Shown: positions 40,101 through 48,757, numbered from the stretch's first letter. The stretch: DNA of 64,000 nucleotides from Nocardia panacis (GCF_003598715.1 NZ_QZFU01000029.1:372001-436000); one strand, 5' to 3'. Numbers and translations: made by a program. The notes: a model not told the origin generated them from the letters alone.

Positions 40101-41748
40101 AGACCATCTCCTCGTCGAGTTCGCCCACCCGCGAGGCCTTCTCGCCGACCATGTACACCGCGAACATGCCGCGATCCGGAATCGCGCCACCGGAGGTGAC
40201 GGCCAACCGCTGTGCGCCCGGCCTGCCTGTCAGGGTGCCCGCGTCCCGGTCCCACACCACTCGCGGTCGTAGTTCGGCGAATTCGTCGGAGGGGTAGCGC
40301 CCGGCGAGCAGATCCAGCACCGACTCGTAGGCCGAGCGCGGCAACGTCGCGTAACTGCCCGCGCCCCTGACCGTTTCGAACCAGGCATCGACATCGATCG
40401 GTTCCAGCGCGCAGGCGGCCACCGTCTGCTGGGCCAGGATGTCGAGCGGATGCGCCGGGATGCGCAGCGCCTCGATCCGGCCCGCCGTCATCCGTTGGGA
40501 GGCGACCGCGCAGTGGATGACATCGGTGCGGTGCTTGGGAAAGAGCACGCCGCGCGAGATCTCGCCGACCTGATGGCCCGCCCGCCCGATGCGCTGCAAC
40601 CCGCTCGCCACCGACGGCGGCGCCTCGACCTGCACCACCAGATCGACCGCGCCCATATCGATGCCGAGTTCGAGGCTGCTGGTGGCGACCACACAGCGCA
40701 GGCGACCGCTCTTGAGATCGTCCTCGATCAGTGCGCGCTGCTCCTTGCTGACCGATCCGTGGTGCGCCCGCGCGAGCAGGGTCTGTGCCCCGTGGATCAC
40801 CTCCGTGGACGGACCGATTTGCGCGGGCGGAGCGTGCGCGGTGTCGACCGGGTCGCCGAGCCGCGCCGCGTATGCCTCATTGAGTCGGGCGGTGAGCCGC
40901 TCGGCGAGGCGACGGGAGTTGGCGAAGACGATGCAGGAGCGGTGCTCGAGGATGAGGTCCACGATGGCCTCGTCGACATGCGGCCAGATCGATCCCGGCT
41001 GGTCGGATTCCGCATCGGGTTCGGTCATATCCGGGATCGGGACGCGCACCGACAGGTCGAAGGTTTTGGGTGCGGGCGGTGCGACCAGGGTGATGGGCGC
41101 GCCACCGACCAGGAAGCGCCCGACCTCCTCCGGCGGCCGCACCGTGGCCGACAGTCCGATGCGCTGGACCGGGCGCTCGGTGAGCAGATCCAATCGGGCC
41201 AGCGAAAGTGCCAGGTGCGCACCGCGTTTGGAGCCCGCGATGGCGTGCACCTCGTCGACGATGACTGTCTGCACCGTGCGCAGCGTCTCCCTGGCGGCGG
41301 AGGTGAGCAGCAGGAACAGCGATTCGGGTGTGGTGATGAGAATGTCGGGCGGGGTGCGCTGCATGGCGCGCCGCTCGGCCGGGCCGGTGTCGCCGGAGCG
41401 GACGCCGACGGTGATCCGCGGCGGATCCTGGCCGAGCCGCTTGGCCGTCTGGGTGACGCCGACCAAGGGCGCGCGCAGATTGCGCTCGACGTCCACCGCG
41501 AGCGCTTTCAGCGGTGAGACGTACAGCACTGTCGTCCCGGCCGGGGACTCGGCGGCCGGCTTCTTTCGAGTGGCCAGTCTGTCGATGGCCCAGAGGAAGG
41601 CCGACAGTGTCTTGCCGGAGCCGGTCGGCGCGACGACCAAGGTGTGCTCACCTGCGGCGATCGCCCGCCACGCGCCCAGTTGCGCGGCCGTCGGCGCGGC
41701 AAAGGCGCCGTCGAACCACTCCTGTGTCGCGGGGGAGAACCGAGCCAT
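37150..41748 (-). CDS. lhr: Lhr-type superfamily 2 helicase
   Basis: A 1532-residue ATP-dependent 3'-5' DNA helicase/translocase of the Lhr family. Motif I is VVAPTGSGKT (residues 39-47), motif II is IVDEVH (163-168), motif III SATV, and motif VI QRIGRAGHQ. The long C-terminal part contains the Lhr-specific winged-helix/beta-barrel modules. Mycobacterial Lhr is linked to DNA-damage repair. ATG 41748 (MARFSPATQEWFDGAF) was chosen; a longer reading from 41814 would overlap the divergent gene. Confidence 0.95.
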   Translation of the reverse strand: MARFSPATQEWFDGAFAAPTAAQLGAWRAIAAGEHTLVVAPTGSGKTLSAFLWAIDRLATRKKPAAESPAGTTVLYVSPLKALAVDVERNLRAPLVGVTQTAKRLGQDPPRITVGVRSGDTGPAERRAMQRTPPDILITTPESLFLLLTSAARETLRTVQTVIVDEVHAIAGSKRGAHLALSLARLDLLTERPVQRIGLSATVRPPEEVGRFLVGGAPITLVAPPAPKTFDLSVRVPIPDMTEPDAESDQPGSIWPHVDEAIVDLILEHRSCIVFANSRRLAERLTARLNEAYAARLGDPVDTAHAPPAQIGPSTEVIHGAQTLLARAHHGSVSKEQRALIEDDLKSGRLRCVVATSSLELGIDMGAVDLVVQVEAPPSVASGLQRIGRAGHQVGEISRGVLFPKHRTDVIHCAVASQRMTAGRIEALRIPAHPLDILAQQTVAACALEPIDVDAWFETVRGAGSYATLPRSAYESVLDLLAGRYPSDEFAELRPRVVWDRDAGTLTGRPGAQRLAVTSGGAIPDRGMFAVYMVGEKASRVGELDEEMVYESRVGDVFALGATSWRIEEITFDRVLVTPAFGQPGRLPFWHGDGLGRPAELGSALGEFVRKAGGHPDQLDQLTASAGLDEFAKANLGALLEDQRTATGQLPTDRTLLVERFRDELGDWRLVLHSPYGLPVHAPWALAVGSRLRERFGVDAAPTATDDGIVVRLPDTTDTPPGAELFVFETDEIDDLVTEQVGGSALFASRFRECAARALLLPRRDPGKRAPLWQQRQRSAQLLDVARKYPEFPILLETVRECLRDVYDLPSLHDLLGRVARRQVRLVEVETATPSPFANALLFSYIGQFMYDGDSPLAERRAAALSLDSGLLAELLGRVELRELLDASILELTERELQRLTPERKATDAEGLADLLRLLGPLTAAEAGERCEGDPQPWCTELVRTRRALEVSFAGRSWWVAVEDAARLRDALGVPLPIGTPAAFIEPVADPLGDLLGRYARTHAPFSTEAAAQRFGLGTAVVAAALHRLVTEKRVVEGEFTPGAGGSEWCDAQVLRRLRRRSLAAARHEVEPVSTAALGRFLPAWQHVGTGELRGVDGVAAVVEQLAGVPIPASAWESLILPSRVRDYSPAMLDELLATGELCWSGHGAITAKDGWIALHLTEQAPLTLPPADEIEMSEVHLRLSAAMGATMTPWTPTPPVPLDDPADMTAGAVRMPPILHGGGAYFFRQLSDATGLLDDAKVAAALWDLVWAGMVSGDTFTPVRALLSGTSRTSTAHRSPRRTPRGRAYLPRPSLPQRTGPPTVAGRWSLLPDRVADNTVRAHATADLLLERYGVLTRGSVQSEGVPGGFALMYRVLTEFEDRGRCRRGYFIDTLGGAQFSTTDVVDRLRCFDTERARPGTEQQDAADKSLALAACDPANPYGAALPWPKGAADGGHRPGRKAGALVALVGGELVLYLERGGKTLLTFTEDPDARTAAAAALAGLVHDRRVDSLVIDKVNGESVHGNTFAAFLSEAGFASTPRGLRLRRQL

Positions 41749-41806
41749 GGCAACAGTCTGCCTCGCGGCACCGACACCGAGGGTGGACTGGTCGTAGTCT
41801 TCCTGC

Positions 41807-42370
41807 GTGATCAAGGTGCTCGAGCTCGATCTGGTCAGCCACGGGATGACCGAGGCGCTGCGCAGGGCGCGCTTCCCGGCCGATGAATCGCTGACCGAAG
41901 CGGGCCGGCGGGCGATCGCGGGTGTGGGCCGTTTGACGGCGGGGCAGGTGCGCAGTGGTCCGGAGCGCCGGACGATCGAGACCGCGGCGCTACTCGGTTC
42001 GGTAGGGGAGCAGGAGGCGCACCTGCGGGATCTCGACGCCGGGGCGTGGCGCGGCAGCGAGTTGACCTCGGTGCCGCGCGACGAGTTGCGTGCCTGGCTG
42101 ACCGATCCCGGCTTCCGAGGTCACGGCGGCGAATCCGTACTCGAGGTCATCGCCAGGACCCGCGACTGGATGGCCGAGATCGCGGCGGCGGGTGCGTCGA
42201 CGATCGCGGTCACCCATCCCGCGGTGATTCGCGCCGCACTGCTGGTGGCGTTGGACGCACCGCCGAAGTCGTTCTGGCGCATCGATATTCCGCCGGCCAG
42301 TGTCACTCGGCTGCACTATCGCGGCGCGTGGAGCCTGCATTTCCGAGCAGGGGTCCCTCGCCCGCGGTGA
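41807..42370 (+). CDS. Histidine phosphatase superfamily protein with altered RHG motif
   Basis: A 187-residue protein of the phosphoglycerate mutase-like fold. The catalytic His is kept at residue 12, but the usual RHG reads SHG (LDLVSHGMTEALRR). The second conserved region (SGPERRTIETAALL) and the late His (IAVTHPAVIRAA) are present. Loss of the phosphate-binding Arg may lower or change activity. It starts at GTG 41807, divergent from lhr, and its last 68 bases overlap the convergent tetR gene. Confidence 0.78.
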   Translation: MIKVLELDLVSHGMTEALRRARFPADESLTEAGRRAIAGVGRLTAGQVRSGPERRTIETAALLGSVGEQEAHLRDLDAGAWRGSELTSVPRDELRAWLTDPGFRGHGGESVLEVIARTRDWMAEIAAAGASTIAVTHPAVIRAALLVALDAPPKSFWRIDIPPASVTRLHYRGAWSLHFRAGVPRPR

Positions 42371-42947
42371 CAAGCAGTCGCACCGCGTCGGTGACCAGTC
42401 GCGCGGGCAGTGCGGGATCGATGGCCCGCTGCATGCCGAGCCCGATTCCGAGGCTGAGCACCGCCGTGGCGGCGTCCTGCGCGGGCAGCGGCAGTGCGAT
42501 GCCCGCGGTGTCGGCCAGCGTTTGGAGTTGCGCGGCCACCGCGCCGCGCACCAGGCCCAGGCTGGAGCGCAGCGCGGCCTGTAGCTCCGGATCGTCGCGC
42601 GTCACTGTGGCGAATTCGAACTCCAGCAGGGTCCAGCCGATATCGCCGACGGTGTGTTCGGCCCACTCCTGGAATCGGGCCAGTTGGTCATCGAGGCTGC
42701 CACCTGCGGCGATGAGGTCGCGCACCTCATCGAATTTGGTGGTGTGGATGAGTTCCAACACCTCGAGACCCAGTTCCTTCTTGGTGCGGAAGTTCGAGTA
42801 GACCGCGCCCTTCGAGTAGCCCGCGGCCTCCGCGACCCGCTCCAAACTCGTCTTCGCGTAACCCTCGGTGAGGAAGAGGTCGCGTGCGGTGGCGATCAGG
42901 TCGCCTCTGGTGCGGGCCTGGCTTTCGGTGCGGGTCAGACGTGCCAT
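42303..42947 (-). CDS. TetR-family regulator
   Basis: A 214-residue TetR regulator with HTH at about residues 34-55 (TSLERVAEAAGYSKGAVYSNF) and a C-terminal helical domain. It faces a patatin-SDR operon across a 68-bp gap that contains two palindromes, so it most likely represses that operon and itself. M. tuberculosis has a TetR gene (Rv3295) beside lhr. Its 3' end overlaps the convergent phosphatase gene by 68 bp. Confidence 0.9.
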   Translation of the reverse strand: MARLTRTESQARTRGDLIATARDLFLTEGYAKTSLERVAEAAGYSKGAVYSNFRTKKELGLEVLELIHTTKFDEVRDLIAAGGSLDDQLARFQEWAEHTVGDIGWTLLEFEFATVTRDDPELQAALRSSLGLVRGAVAAQLQTLADTAGIALPLPAQDAATAVLSLGIGLGMQRAIDPALPARLVTDAVRLLVTAGEGPLLGNAGSTRRDSAAE

Positions 42948-42977
42948 GCGGCGATTCTACGTACCGAGGGGTTTCAG

Positions 42978-43009
42978 ATACCGATGGTATTCGAATCCTG
43001 TTAGGATTC
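42978..43009. promoter_or_regulatory. Two adjacent palindromes, probable TetR operators
   Basis: ATACC-GAT-GGTAT (42978-42990) and GAATCCT-GTT-AGGATTC (42993-43009) lie between the divergent tetR and patatin genes. The second has perfect 7-bp arms and ends 6 bp before the patatin ATG. Confidence 0.65.
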
Positions 43010-43015
43010 AGAATC

Positions 43016-43951
43016 ATGAGTAACAAAAAACGCGGCCTCGCCCTCGGCTGCGGCGGCATCCTCGGTGCCGCGTGGCTCATCGCCGCGCTCGCCGCCACCC
43101 GCGACGTACTCGACTGGGACCCGCGCGAGGCCGAGGTGCTGCTCGGCACCTCGGCGGGCGCGGAACTGGCGACCATGCTCGGCAGCGGCCGCTCGGTCGA
43201 CGAACTGGTGGCCATGCAGGACGGCACCACCATCGACTCGACGCTGCTCGCGCATCTGCGCGCCGAACCGGGTCGTTTCCCGCCGCTGCCGCGCCCGCGC
43301 CTTGGCTCCCCACGACTTCCGTTGCGCCGCGACACCGGCGGGCAGGCACTGCTCAGCGCGGGCAGCGGGCTGCTGCCGGTCGGCGGCGGTGACGCGAATT
43401 GGTTGCAGCGCCTGGTCGACCGTCTCGAACCGGACCGCGACTGGGTGCCGCATCCGGCGACCTGGCTGGTGAGCATGGACTACGCCACCGGAACACGCGT
43501 CGCCTTCGGCGCTCCCGGCGCTCCGCCCGCCTCGCTCGGCGCGGCGCTGCGGGCGTCCTGGGCGATACCGGGCTGGTTCCCGCCGGTGTCGATCGGCGGA
43601 CGCCGCTATGTGGACGGCGGTGCGGCCTCGACAGCCTCGGTGGATCTGCTCGCGGGCCGCGGTCTCGACGAGGTGGTGGTGCTCGCGCCCATGGCCTCCG
43701 CCGCGCGGATCCCGGCCACGAGTCCGGGGCACCTGCTCGAACGTCAGTTGCGCAACCGGATGAGCGCCACCCTCGCCGCCGAGATCGCCGTGCTGCGCGC
43801 CGCGGGCACCGAGGTGCTCTTCGTCGGCGCGGACGCGGCCGATCTGGCGATCATGGGGCCCAACTTCATGGACGGCCGCCGCCGCGCGGCCACCTTCGAA
43901 CACAGTCTGCGCAATGCGCGCCTGGCCCTCGAAAAAGGAGTCTTCGCATGA
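43016..43951 (+). CDS. Patatin-like phospholipase
   Basis: A 311-residue patatin-fold lipid hydrolase. The oxyanion loop is LALGCGGILGAAW, the nucleophile is Ser46 in LLGTSAGAE, and the Asp of the dyad is in RRYVDGGAAS. ATG 43016 follows the palindromic operator by 6 bp. Its TGA overlaps the SDR start by 4 nt (ATGA), so both genes form a TetR-controlled operon, perhaps acting on a lipid or ester. Confidence 0.9.
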   Translation: MSNKKRGLALGCGGILGAAWLIAALAATRDVLDWDPREAEVLLGTSAGAELATMLGSGRSVDELVAMQDGTTIDSTLLAHLRAEPGRFPPLPRPRLGSPRLPLRRDTGGQALLSAGSGLLPVGGGDANWLQRLVDRLEPDRDWVPHPATWLVSMDYATGTRVAFGAPGAPPASLGAALRASWAIPGWFPPVSIGGRRYVDGGAASTASVDLLAGRGLDEVVVLAPMASAARIPATSPGHLLERQLRNRMSATLAAEIAVLRAAGTEVLFVGADAADLAIMGPNFMDGRRRAATFEHSLRNARLALEKGVFA

Positions 43952-44784
43952 GAATTCTCGGTCACGGCTATCCGGATGTCGAACTGCGCGGCGCACGGGT
44001 GCTGATCACCGGCGCGGGTCGCGGCATCGGCCGGGCGAGCGCGGAATTGTTCGCGGCCAGGGGATCTCGCGTCGTCATCGCCGATGTGGACACCGCCGAA
44101 GCCGCGGCCGCCGCGGCGGCGATGGGCGCGGAATCGGTTGAGCTGGACGTGCGTTCGCGCGGCCAGTGGGATGCTGTCGTCGCCGAACTCGGCGCCGTGG
44201 ACATCCTGGTCAACAATGCGGGTGTCATGCCCGCCGGGGCCTTCCTCGACGAGCCGGACGTCGTGGGTCAGGCCACCATGGACATCAATGTCTGGGGCCT
44301 GGCGCACGGTATGCGCGCGGTCGCGCCGGGGATGATCGAGCGCGGTCGCGGCCACATCGTCAATGTCGCCTCGCTGGCGGGCAAGATCCCGGTTCCGGGG
44401 CTGGCCCTCTACAACGCGAGCAAATTCGCGGCCGTGGGCCTGTCGGCCGCGACCCGGCTCGAGTTCGCCCCGCACGGGGTGAGTGTCAGTTGCGTGCTGC
44501 CCTCGGCCGTCCGTACCCGCCTGTCCTCCGGGCTCGCTCTCGGCCACGGCATGCCGACGGTCGATCCCGAGGATGTCGCGGCCGCCATCGTGCGGACCTG
44601 CACGACCCGCCGGGCCGAGACCGCTGTCCCCGGCTACCTGGGTCCGGTGGACATCGCCTTGGCCGCCGCCCCCGAACGCGCGGTTCGTCTGTTCCGCAGG
44701 CTGATCGACGGCGACCGCGCCCTGCATCCGGCCGACGCCGAGGTGCGTGCGACCTATGAGGCGCAGGTTCGCGAGATCAGTTGA
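43948..44784 (+). CDS. Short-chain dehydrogenase/reductase
   Basis: A 278-residue SDR oxidoreductase. The cofactor motif is LITGAGRGIGRAS, the structural motif is LVNNAGVMPAG, and the catalytic Ser-Tyr-Lys are in VNVASLAG and LYNASKFAA. An Asp after the second strand (VVIADVDTAE) favours NAD(H). The C-terminal 60 residues are a helical extension. It is cotranscribed with the patatin. Confidence 0.9.
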   Translation: MRILGHGYPDVELRGARVLITGAGRGIGRASAELFAARGSRVVIADVDTAEAAAAAAAMGAESVELDVRSRGQWDAVVAELGAVDILVNNAGVMPAGAFLDEPDVVGQATMDINVWGLAHGMRAVAPGMIERGRGHIVNVASLAGKIPVPGLALYNASKFAAVGLSAATRLEFAPHGVSVSCVLPSAVRTRLSSGLALGHGMPTVDPEDVAAAIVRTCTTRRAETAVPGYLGPVDIALAAAPERAVRLFRRLIDGDRALHPADAEVRATYEAQVREIS

Positions 44785-45100
44785 GCGCCATCATCGAATG
44801 ATCTTTACCCTCGAGAAATCGCTGCCGTCGAAACGCACTCCGCAGGGTCCGGCGGGGTGCGTTTCGTGTGTCACAGGTCCCTCGGCCGTGCGAGCCTGTG
44901 ATCACCATCTCGTGTCCGGCATCACAATCGAGCTGGCATCCTGCGAAGTCGCTGTCCATTAACTGAACTGCAAATTGGGCAGGATGCTCAATCTAAAATC
45001 CCACTATTGTTCATTTCGCGCATCGAATGCAGGATATCGACACCAAGTGCTCAACAATGCGAGGCGCCGATCCTGGTGCCGAGCGGACGGGTGGATCTGC
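44785..45100. other. 316-bp intergenic region before the oxidoreductase gene
   Basis: No gene is supported. It contains the SDR terminator (44829-44866) and a second hairpin at 44871-44901 (TCACAGG with CCTGTGA, inner stem CTCG/CGAG). The latter could be a regulatory element of the large oxidoreductase gene. The rest is the AT-richer upstream region of that gene (e.g. 44961-45060). Confidence 0.55.
44829..44866 (+). terminator. Terminator of the patatin-SDR operon
   Basis: A 15-bp stem (CGAAACGCACTCCGC with its complement, one T-G wobble) closes an 8-nt loop, 44 nt after the SDR stop. Confidence 0.7.
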
Positions 45101-48100
45101 ATGACCGAGCTCGCTGATCGCGAACTGATCCCAGCCCCCTATGACCTGGCCGATCGCTACCGTGTCGGCGCGGGGACCGTCGTACTGACCGGTGTGCAGG
45201 CAATCGCTCGGCAGTTGGTCGAGCAGCATGTCCGGGATCTGCGCGCGGGACGCCGCGTCGGCACCTTCGTCTCCGGCTATCAGGGCAGTCCGCTGGGCGG
45301 CGTGGACAAGATGCTCGCGGGGATGCCGGATGTGCTGGTCGAGCACGACATTTCCTTCGTTCCCGGTCTGAACGAGGAGTTGGCCGCCACCTCGGTGTGG
45401 GGCAGTCAGGGCGAGTTGCCGGAGGGGTCCTCGACCCACGACGGTGTGGTCGGCGTCTGGTACGGCAAAGGGCCGGGCTTGGACCGCGCCACCGACGCGC
45501 TGCGGCACGCCAATATGTATGGTGCGGGCGCCACCGGCGGCATGGTGCTGCTGGTCGGCGACGATCCGGCCTCGAAATCCTCCACCGTGCCCGCCGTGAG
45601 CGAGCGCTCGCTGGCCGCGATGGGCATTCCGGTGCTGTTCCCGCGCAATGCCCGCGAGATCGTCACCATGGGTCTGCACGCGGTGGCGCTGTCGCGGGCC
45701 TCGGGCTGTGTGGTCGCGCTCAAGATCGTCGCGGATGTGGCCGACGGGGCGTGGACCGTACCGGGCGATGTCGGCGACATCGATATCGTCGTGCCCGAGA
45801 TCGAGTGGGAGGGCAGGCCGTTCGTCTACCGGCAGCGTCCGATGGCGGCCCCGGCCGACAGTCTGATCGCCGAGGCCGACCTCTACGGCCCGCGCTGGGA
45901 GATGGTGCGGGCCTACAGCACCCGCAATGAACTCGATGTCATCGAGGTGGATCCGACCGAGGCCACCGTCGGTATCGCCGCCACCGGAACCACCTTCGAC
46001 GCGGTGCGCCAGGCGCTGGTCGACCTCGGTGTCGACGAGGCCGCGCTGCTGCGCGCCGGTGTTCGCCTGCTGCGGATCGGGATGCCCTATCCCATTGCTC
46101 CCGAACGGATTCGGGAATTCGCGCGCGGACTGACCAAGGTCGTCGTGGTCGAGGACAAGACCGCCTTCATCGAGACGCAGATCCGTGAAATCCTCTACGG
46201 CACCACGGACGCGCCGCGGATCATCGGCAAGCGCGATGCCGATGGCCGCCCGCTGTTCCCGCAGGACGGCGAGCTGACCTCCGGTCGTGTCGCCGCCCCG
46301 CTGCGCCGCGCGCTCGACGGTATCGTCGCCACCGAACGTCCACTGCCGCAGCCGCTGTCGCTGTCGGTGCTGTCCAGCAAGCGGGCCGCCTACTTCTGCA
46401 GCGGCTGCCCGCACAACCGTTCCACCGCGGTGCCCGAAGGCTCCCTGGCGGGCGGTGGCATCGGCTGTCACACCATGGTCACCATGTCCGATCGCGAGGA
46501 CAGCAAGGTGCTCGGCCTGACCCAGATGGGTGGCGAGGGCGCGCAGTGGATCGGCATGGCCCCGTTCAGCCGGGTGCCGCACCTGTTCCAGAACATCGGC
46601 GACGGCACGTACTTCCACTCCGGGCAGCTGGCCGTGCAGGCGTGCATCGCCGCCGGGGTCAACATCACCTACAAGCTGCTCTACAACGATGTGGTCGCCA
46701 TGACCGGCGCGCAGGACGCCGAGGGCGCGCTCGCGGTGCCGATGCTCACTCACAAACTCACCACCGAGGGCGTCAAGCAGATCATCATCTGCGCCGACGA
46801 ACCCGGTAGGTACCGCAAGCGCGACCTCGCGCCGGGCACCAGGCTGTGGCACCGCGACCGGCTCGACGAGGCTCAGCGCACGCTGCGCGAGATTCCCGGC
46901 GTCACCGTTTTGATCTACGACCAGCACTGCGCGGCCGATGCGCGCAGGCAGCGCAAGCGCGGCACGCTGCCCACCCGGCTGACCAGGGTCGTCATCAATG
47001 AGGCGGTGTGCGAGGGCTGCGGCGACTGCGGTGTGAAGAGCAACTGCCTGTCGGTGCAGCCGGTCGACACCGAATTCGGCCGCAAGACCCGTATCGACCA
47101 AACCTCGTGCAATACCGACTACAGCTGCCTCGACGGCGATTGCCCGTCCTTCGTCACGGTGGAACTGCCCGATCCGGCGAAAGCCAAGAAGCGCAAGGCC
47201 GCTCGGCGCGCCGAACCGCCTCGGCTGCCCGAACTCGCCTACACCGCGCCCGCGTCGACCCAGAATGTGTTCTTGGCGGGCATCGGTGGCACCGGGATCG
47301 TCACGGTGAATCAGGTGCTGGCCACCGCGGCGCTGCGCGCCGGACTCGAGGTGGCGAGCCTGGACCAAATCGGTCTGAGCCAGAAGGCGGGGCCGGTGGT
47401 GTCGCACCTGCGCTTCGCCTCCGGCGCACTGGAGCCCGCCAATCGGCTCGCCCCCGGTTCGGCCGATTGCGTCATCGCCTTCGATCTGCTCGCCGCCGCC
47501 GACAACAAGAACCTGGCCTACGGCGCGAAGGACACCACGGTCTCGGTGGCCTCGACCAGCAAGACGCCGACCGGCGAGATGGTCTACGACAAGTCGGTCG
47601 CCTACCCCGAGACGGCCGAACTACTGTCCCGCCTGGATCGGGTCTCGCGCGCCATTCATTCCTTCGACGCGCTCGCCGCCGCCGAGGTGCTGTTCGGCAA
47701 TACCGCCGCCGCCAACTTCCTGCTGGTCGGCGCGGCCTACCAGTTGGGTGGATTGCGACTGCCCGCCTCGGCCATCGAGGAGGCCATCGAGATCAACGGC
47801 GTCGCGGTGGCCGCCAATGTCGCGGCGTTCCGGTGGGGTCGCGCGGCCGTCGCCCGCCCGGACGACTTCGCCGCCGCTGCTACCCGCAAGCAGCCGCAAA
47901 CCGCCGAAATCGCGGCTCCCGCAGATCTTTTCGATGGCTTCACGGCTACCGGTGCGACCCGTCGACTGGTCGAGTTGCGCGCCAAGGAGCTGATCGGCTT
48001 CCAGGACGCGCGCATCGCCCGCGAGTACGTGCGCACCATGCAGGACCTCTGGGATGCCGAGCGCCGCGTCACCGTCCGCACCGAGTTCAGCGAGCAGGTG

Positions 48101-48574
48101 GCGCGCGGTCTGTACAAGTTCACCGCGTACAAGGACGAGTACGAGGTGGCCAGGCAGCTCACCGATTCCGCCTTCGTGCGGCAGGTCGCCGAGCAACTGC
48201 CCGATGGTGCGAATCTCACCTACAAGCTGCACCCGCCGATCCTGCGGGCCATGGGTCGGGACAAGAAGATCGGCTTCGGCCCGCGCAGCCATGTGGTCCT
48301 GCGACTTCTTGCCAAGGGAAAGCGGCTGCGCGGCACCAAGTTCGACCTCTTCGGCTACGCCCACCTGCGCCGGGTCGAGCGAGAACTGTTGGCGCACTAC
48401 ACCGAGATGGTCACCACCCTGGCCCATCGCCTCGACCCGGCCGACTACGATCGCGCCGTCACCGCCGCCGCCCTCGCCGACGTGGTCCGCGGCTACGAGG
48501 GCGTCAAGCTCGCCAATGTCGAGGAGTACCGAAACAAGCTGCGCGAGTTGAATATCGAACCTCCGCAGTTCTGA
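45101..48574 (+). CDS. Indolepyruvate ferredoxin oxidoreductase family protein (fused)
   Basis: A 1157-residue fused 2-oxoacid:ferredoxin oxidoreductase. The TPP-dependent alpha part holds YQGSPLGGVDK near the N-terminus and CSGCPHNRST (about residue 432); a ferredoxin-like Cys cluster CEGCGDCGVKSNC and CLDGDCPSF is at about 637-685; the gamma domain starts at FLAGIGGTGIVTVNQV (about 725). It decarboxylates aryl-pyruvate or similar 2-oxoacids to acyl-CoA using ferredoxin. No ferredoxin gene is adjacent. ATG 45101 gives MTELADRELIPAPYDL; the frame is open upstream without a ribosome site. Confidence 0.93.
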   Translation: MTELADRELIPAPYDLADRYRVGAGTVVLTGVQAIARQLVEQHVRDLRAGRRVGTFVSGYQGSPLGGVDKMLAGMPDVLVEHDISFVPGLNEELAATSVWGSQGELPEGSSTHDGVVGVWYGKGPGLDRATDALRHANMYGAGATGGMVLLVGDDPASKSSTVPAVSERSLAAMGIPVLFPRNAREIVTMGLHAVALSRASGCVVALKIVADVADGAWTVPGDVGDIDIVVPEIEWEGRPFVYRQRPMAAPADSLIAEADLYGPRWEMVRAYSTRNELDVIEVDPTEATVGIAATGTTFDAVRQALVDLGVDEAALLRAGVRLLRIGMPYPIAPERIREFARGLTKVVVVEDKTAFIETQIREILYGTTDAPRIIGKRDADGRPLFPQDGELTSGRVAAPLRRALDGIVATERPLPQPLSLSVLSSKRAAYFCSGCPHNRSTAVPEGSLAGGGIGCHTMVTMSDREDSKVLGLTQMGGEGAQWIGMAPFSRVPHLFQNIGDGTYFHSGQLAVQACIAAGVNITYKLLYNDVVAMTGAQDAEGALAVPMLTHKLTTEGVKQIIICADEPGRYRKRDLAPGTRLWHRDRLDEAQRTLREIPGVTVLIYDQHCAADARRQRKRGTLPTRLTRVVINEAVCEGCGDCGVKSNCLSVQPVDTEFGRKTRIDQTSCNTDYSCLDGDCPSFVTVELPDPAKAKKRKAARRAEPPRLPELAYTAPASTQNVFLAGIGGTGIVTVNQVLATAALRAGLEVASLDQIGLSQKAGPVVSHLRFASGALEPANRLAPGSADCVIAFDLLAAADNKNLAYGAKDTTVSVASTSKTPTGEMVYDKSVAYPETAELLSRLDRVSRAIHSFDALAAAEVLFGNTAAANFLLVGAAYQLGGLRLPASAIEEAIEINGVAVAANVAAFRWGRAAVARPDDFAAAATRKQPQTAEIAAPADLFDGFTATGATRRLVELRAKELIGFQDARIAREYVRTMQDLWDAERRVTVRTEFSEQVARGLYKFTAYKDEYEVARQLTDSAFVRQVAEQLPDGANLTYKLHPPILRAMGRDKKIGFGPRSHVVLRLLAKGKRLRGTKFDLFGYAHLRRVERELLAHYTEMVTTLAHRLDPADYDRAVTAAALADVVRGYEGVKLANVEEYRNKLRELNIEPPQF

Positions 48575-48617
48575 GAACGTGGCTCGGGTTACCAAGTGAC
48601 GCCCCCGAGCCGCTCAT

Positions 48618-48651
48618 GAAATGGCCCGGACCATACGGTTCGGGCCATTTC
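48618..48651 (+). terminator. Terminator of the oxidoreductase gene
   Basis: A 15-bp stem (GAAATGGCCCGGACC with GGTTCGGGCCATTTC, one G-T wobble) closes an ATAC loop, followed by TCTGTGTG. Confidence 0.75.
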
Positions 48652-48757
48652 TCTGTGTGAGCCCAAGCGCCACAGTGATTTCGACGATAGGTTGGTGGTA
48701 TTCGATCGGGCGTCGCGTCGGGGTGGCGCTCGGCATTGACGGAGCAGGGAGCATCCG

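Noticed and set aside
41749..41814. Longer Lhr from 41814
   Set aside because: It would overlap the divergent phosphatase-fold gene and adds residues without similarity to Lhr.
44975..45100. Longer N-terminus of the large oxidoreductase from 44975
   Set aside because: The added 42 residues are Cys/Arg/Asn-rich and unlike the family; ATG 45101 starts the typical sequence.
45011..47407. 798-codon open frame opposite the indolepyruvate oxidoreductase gene
   Set aside because: The sense strand carries all family motifs; the antisense frame has none and reflects third-position GC bias.
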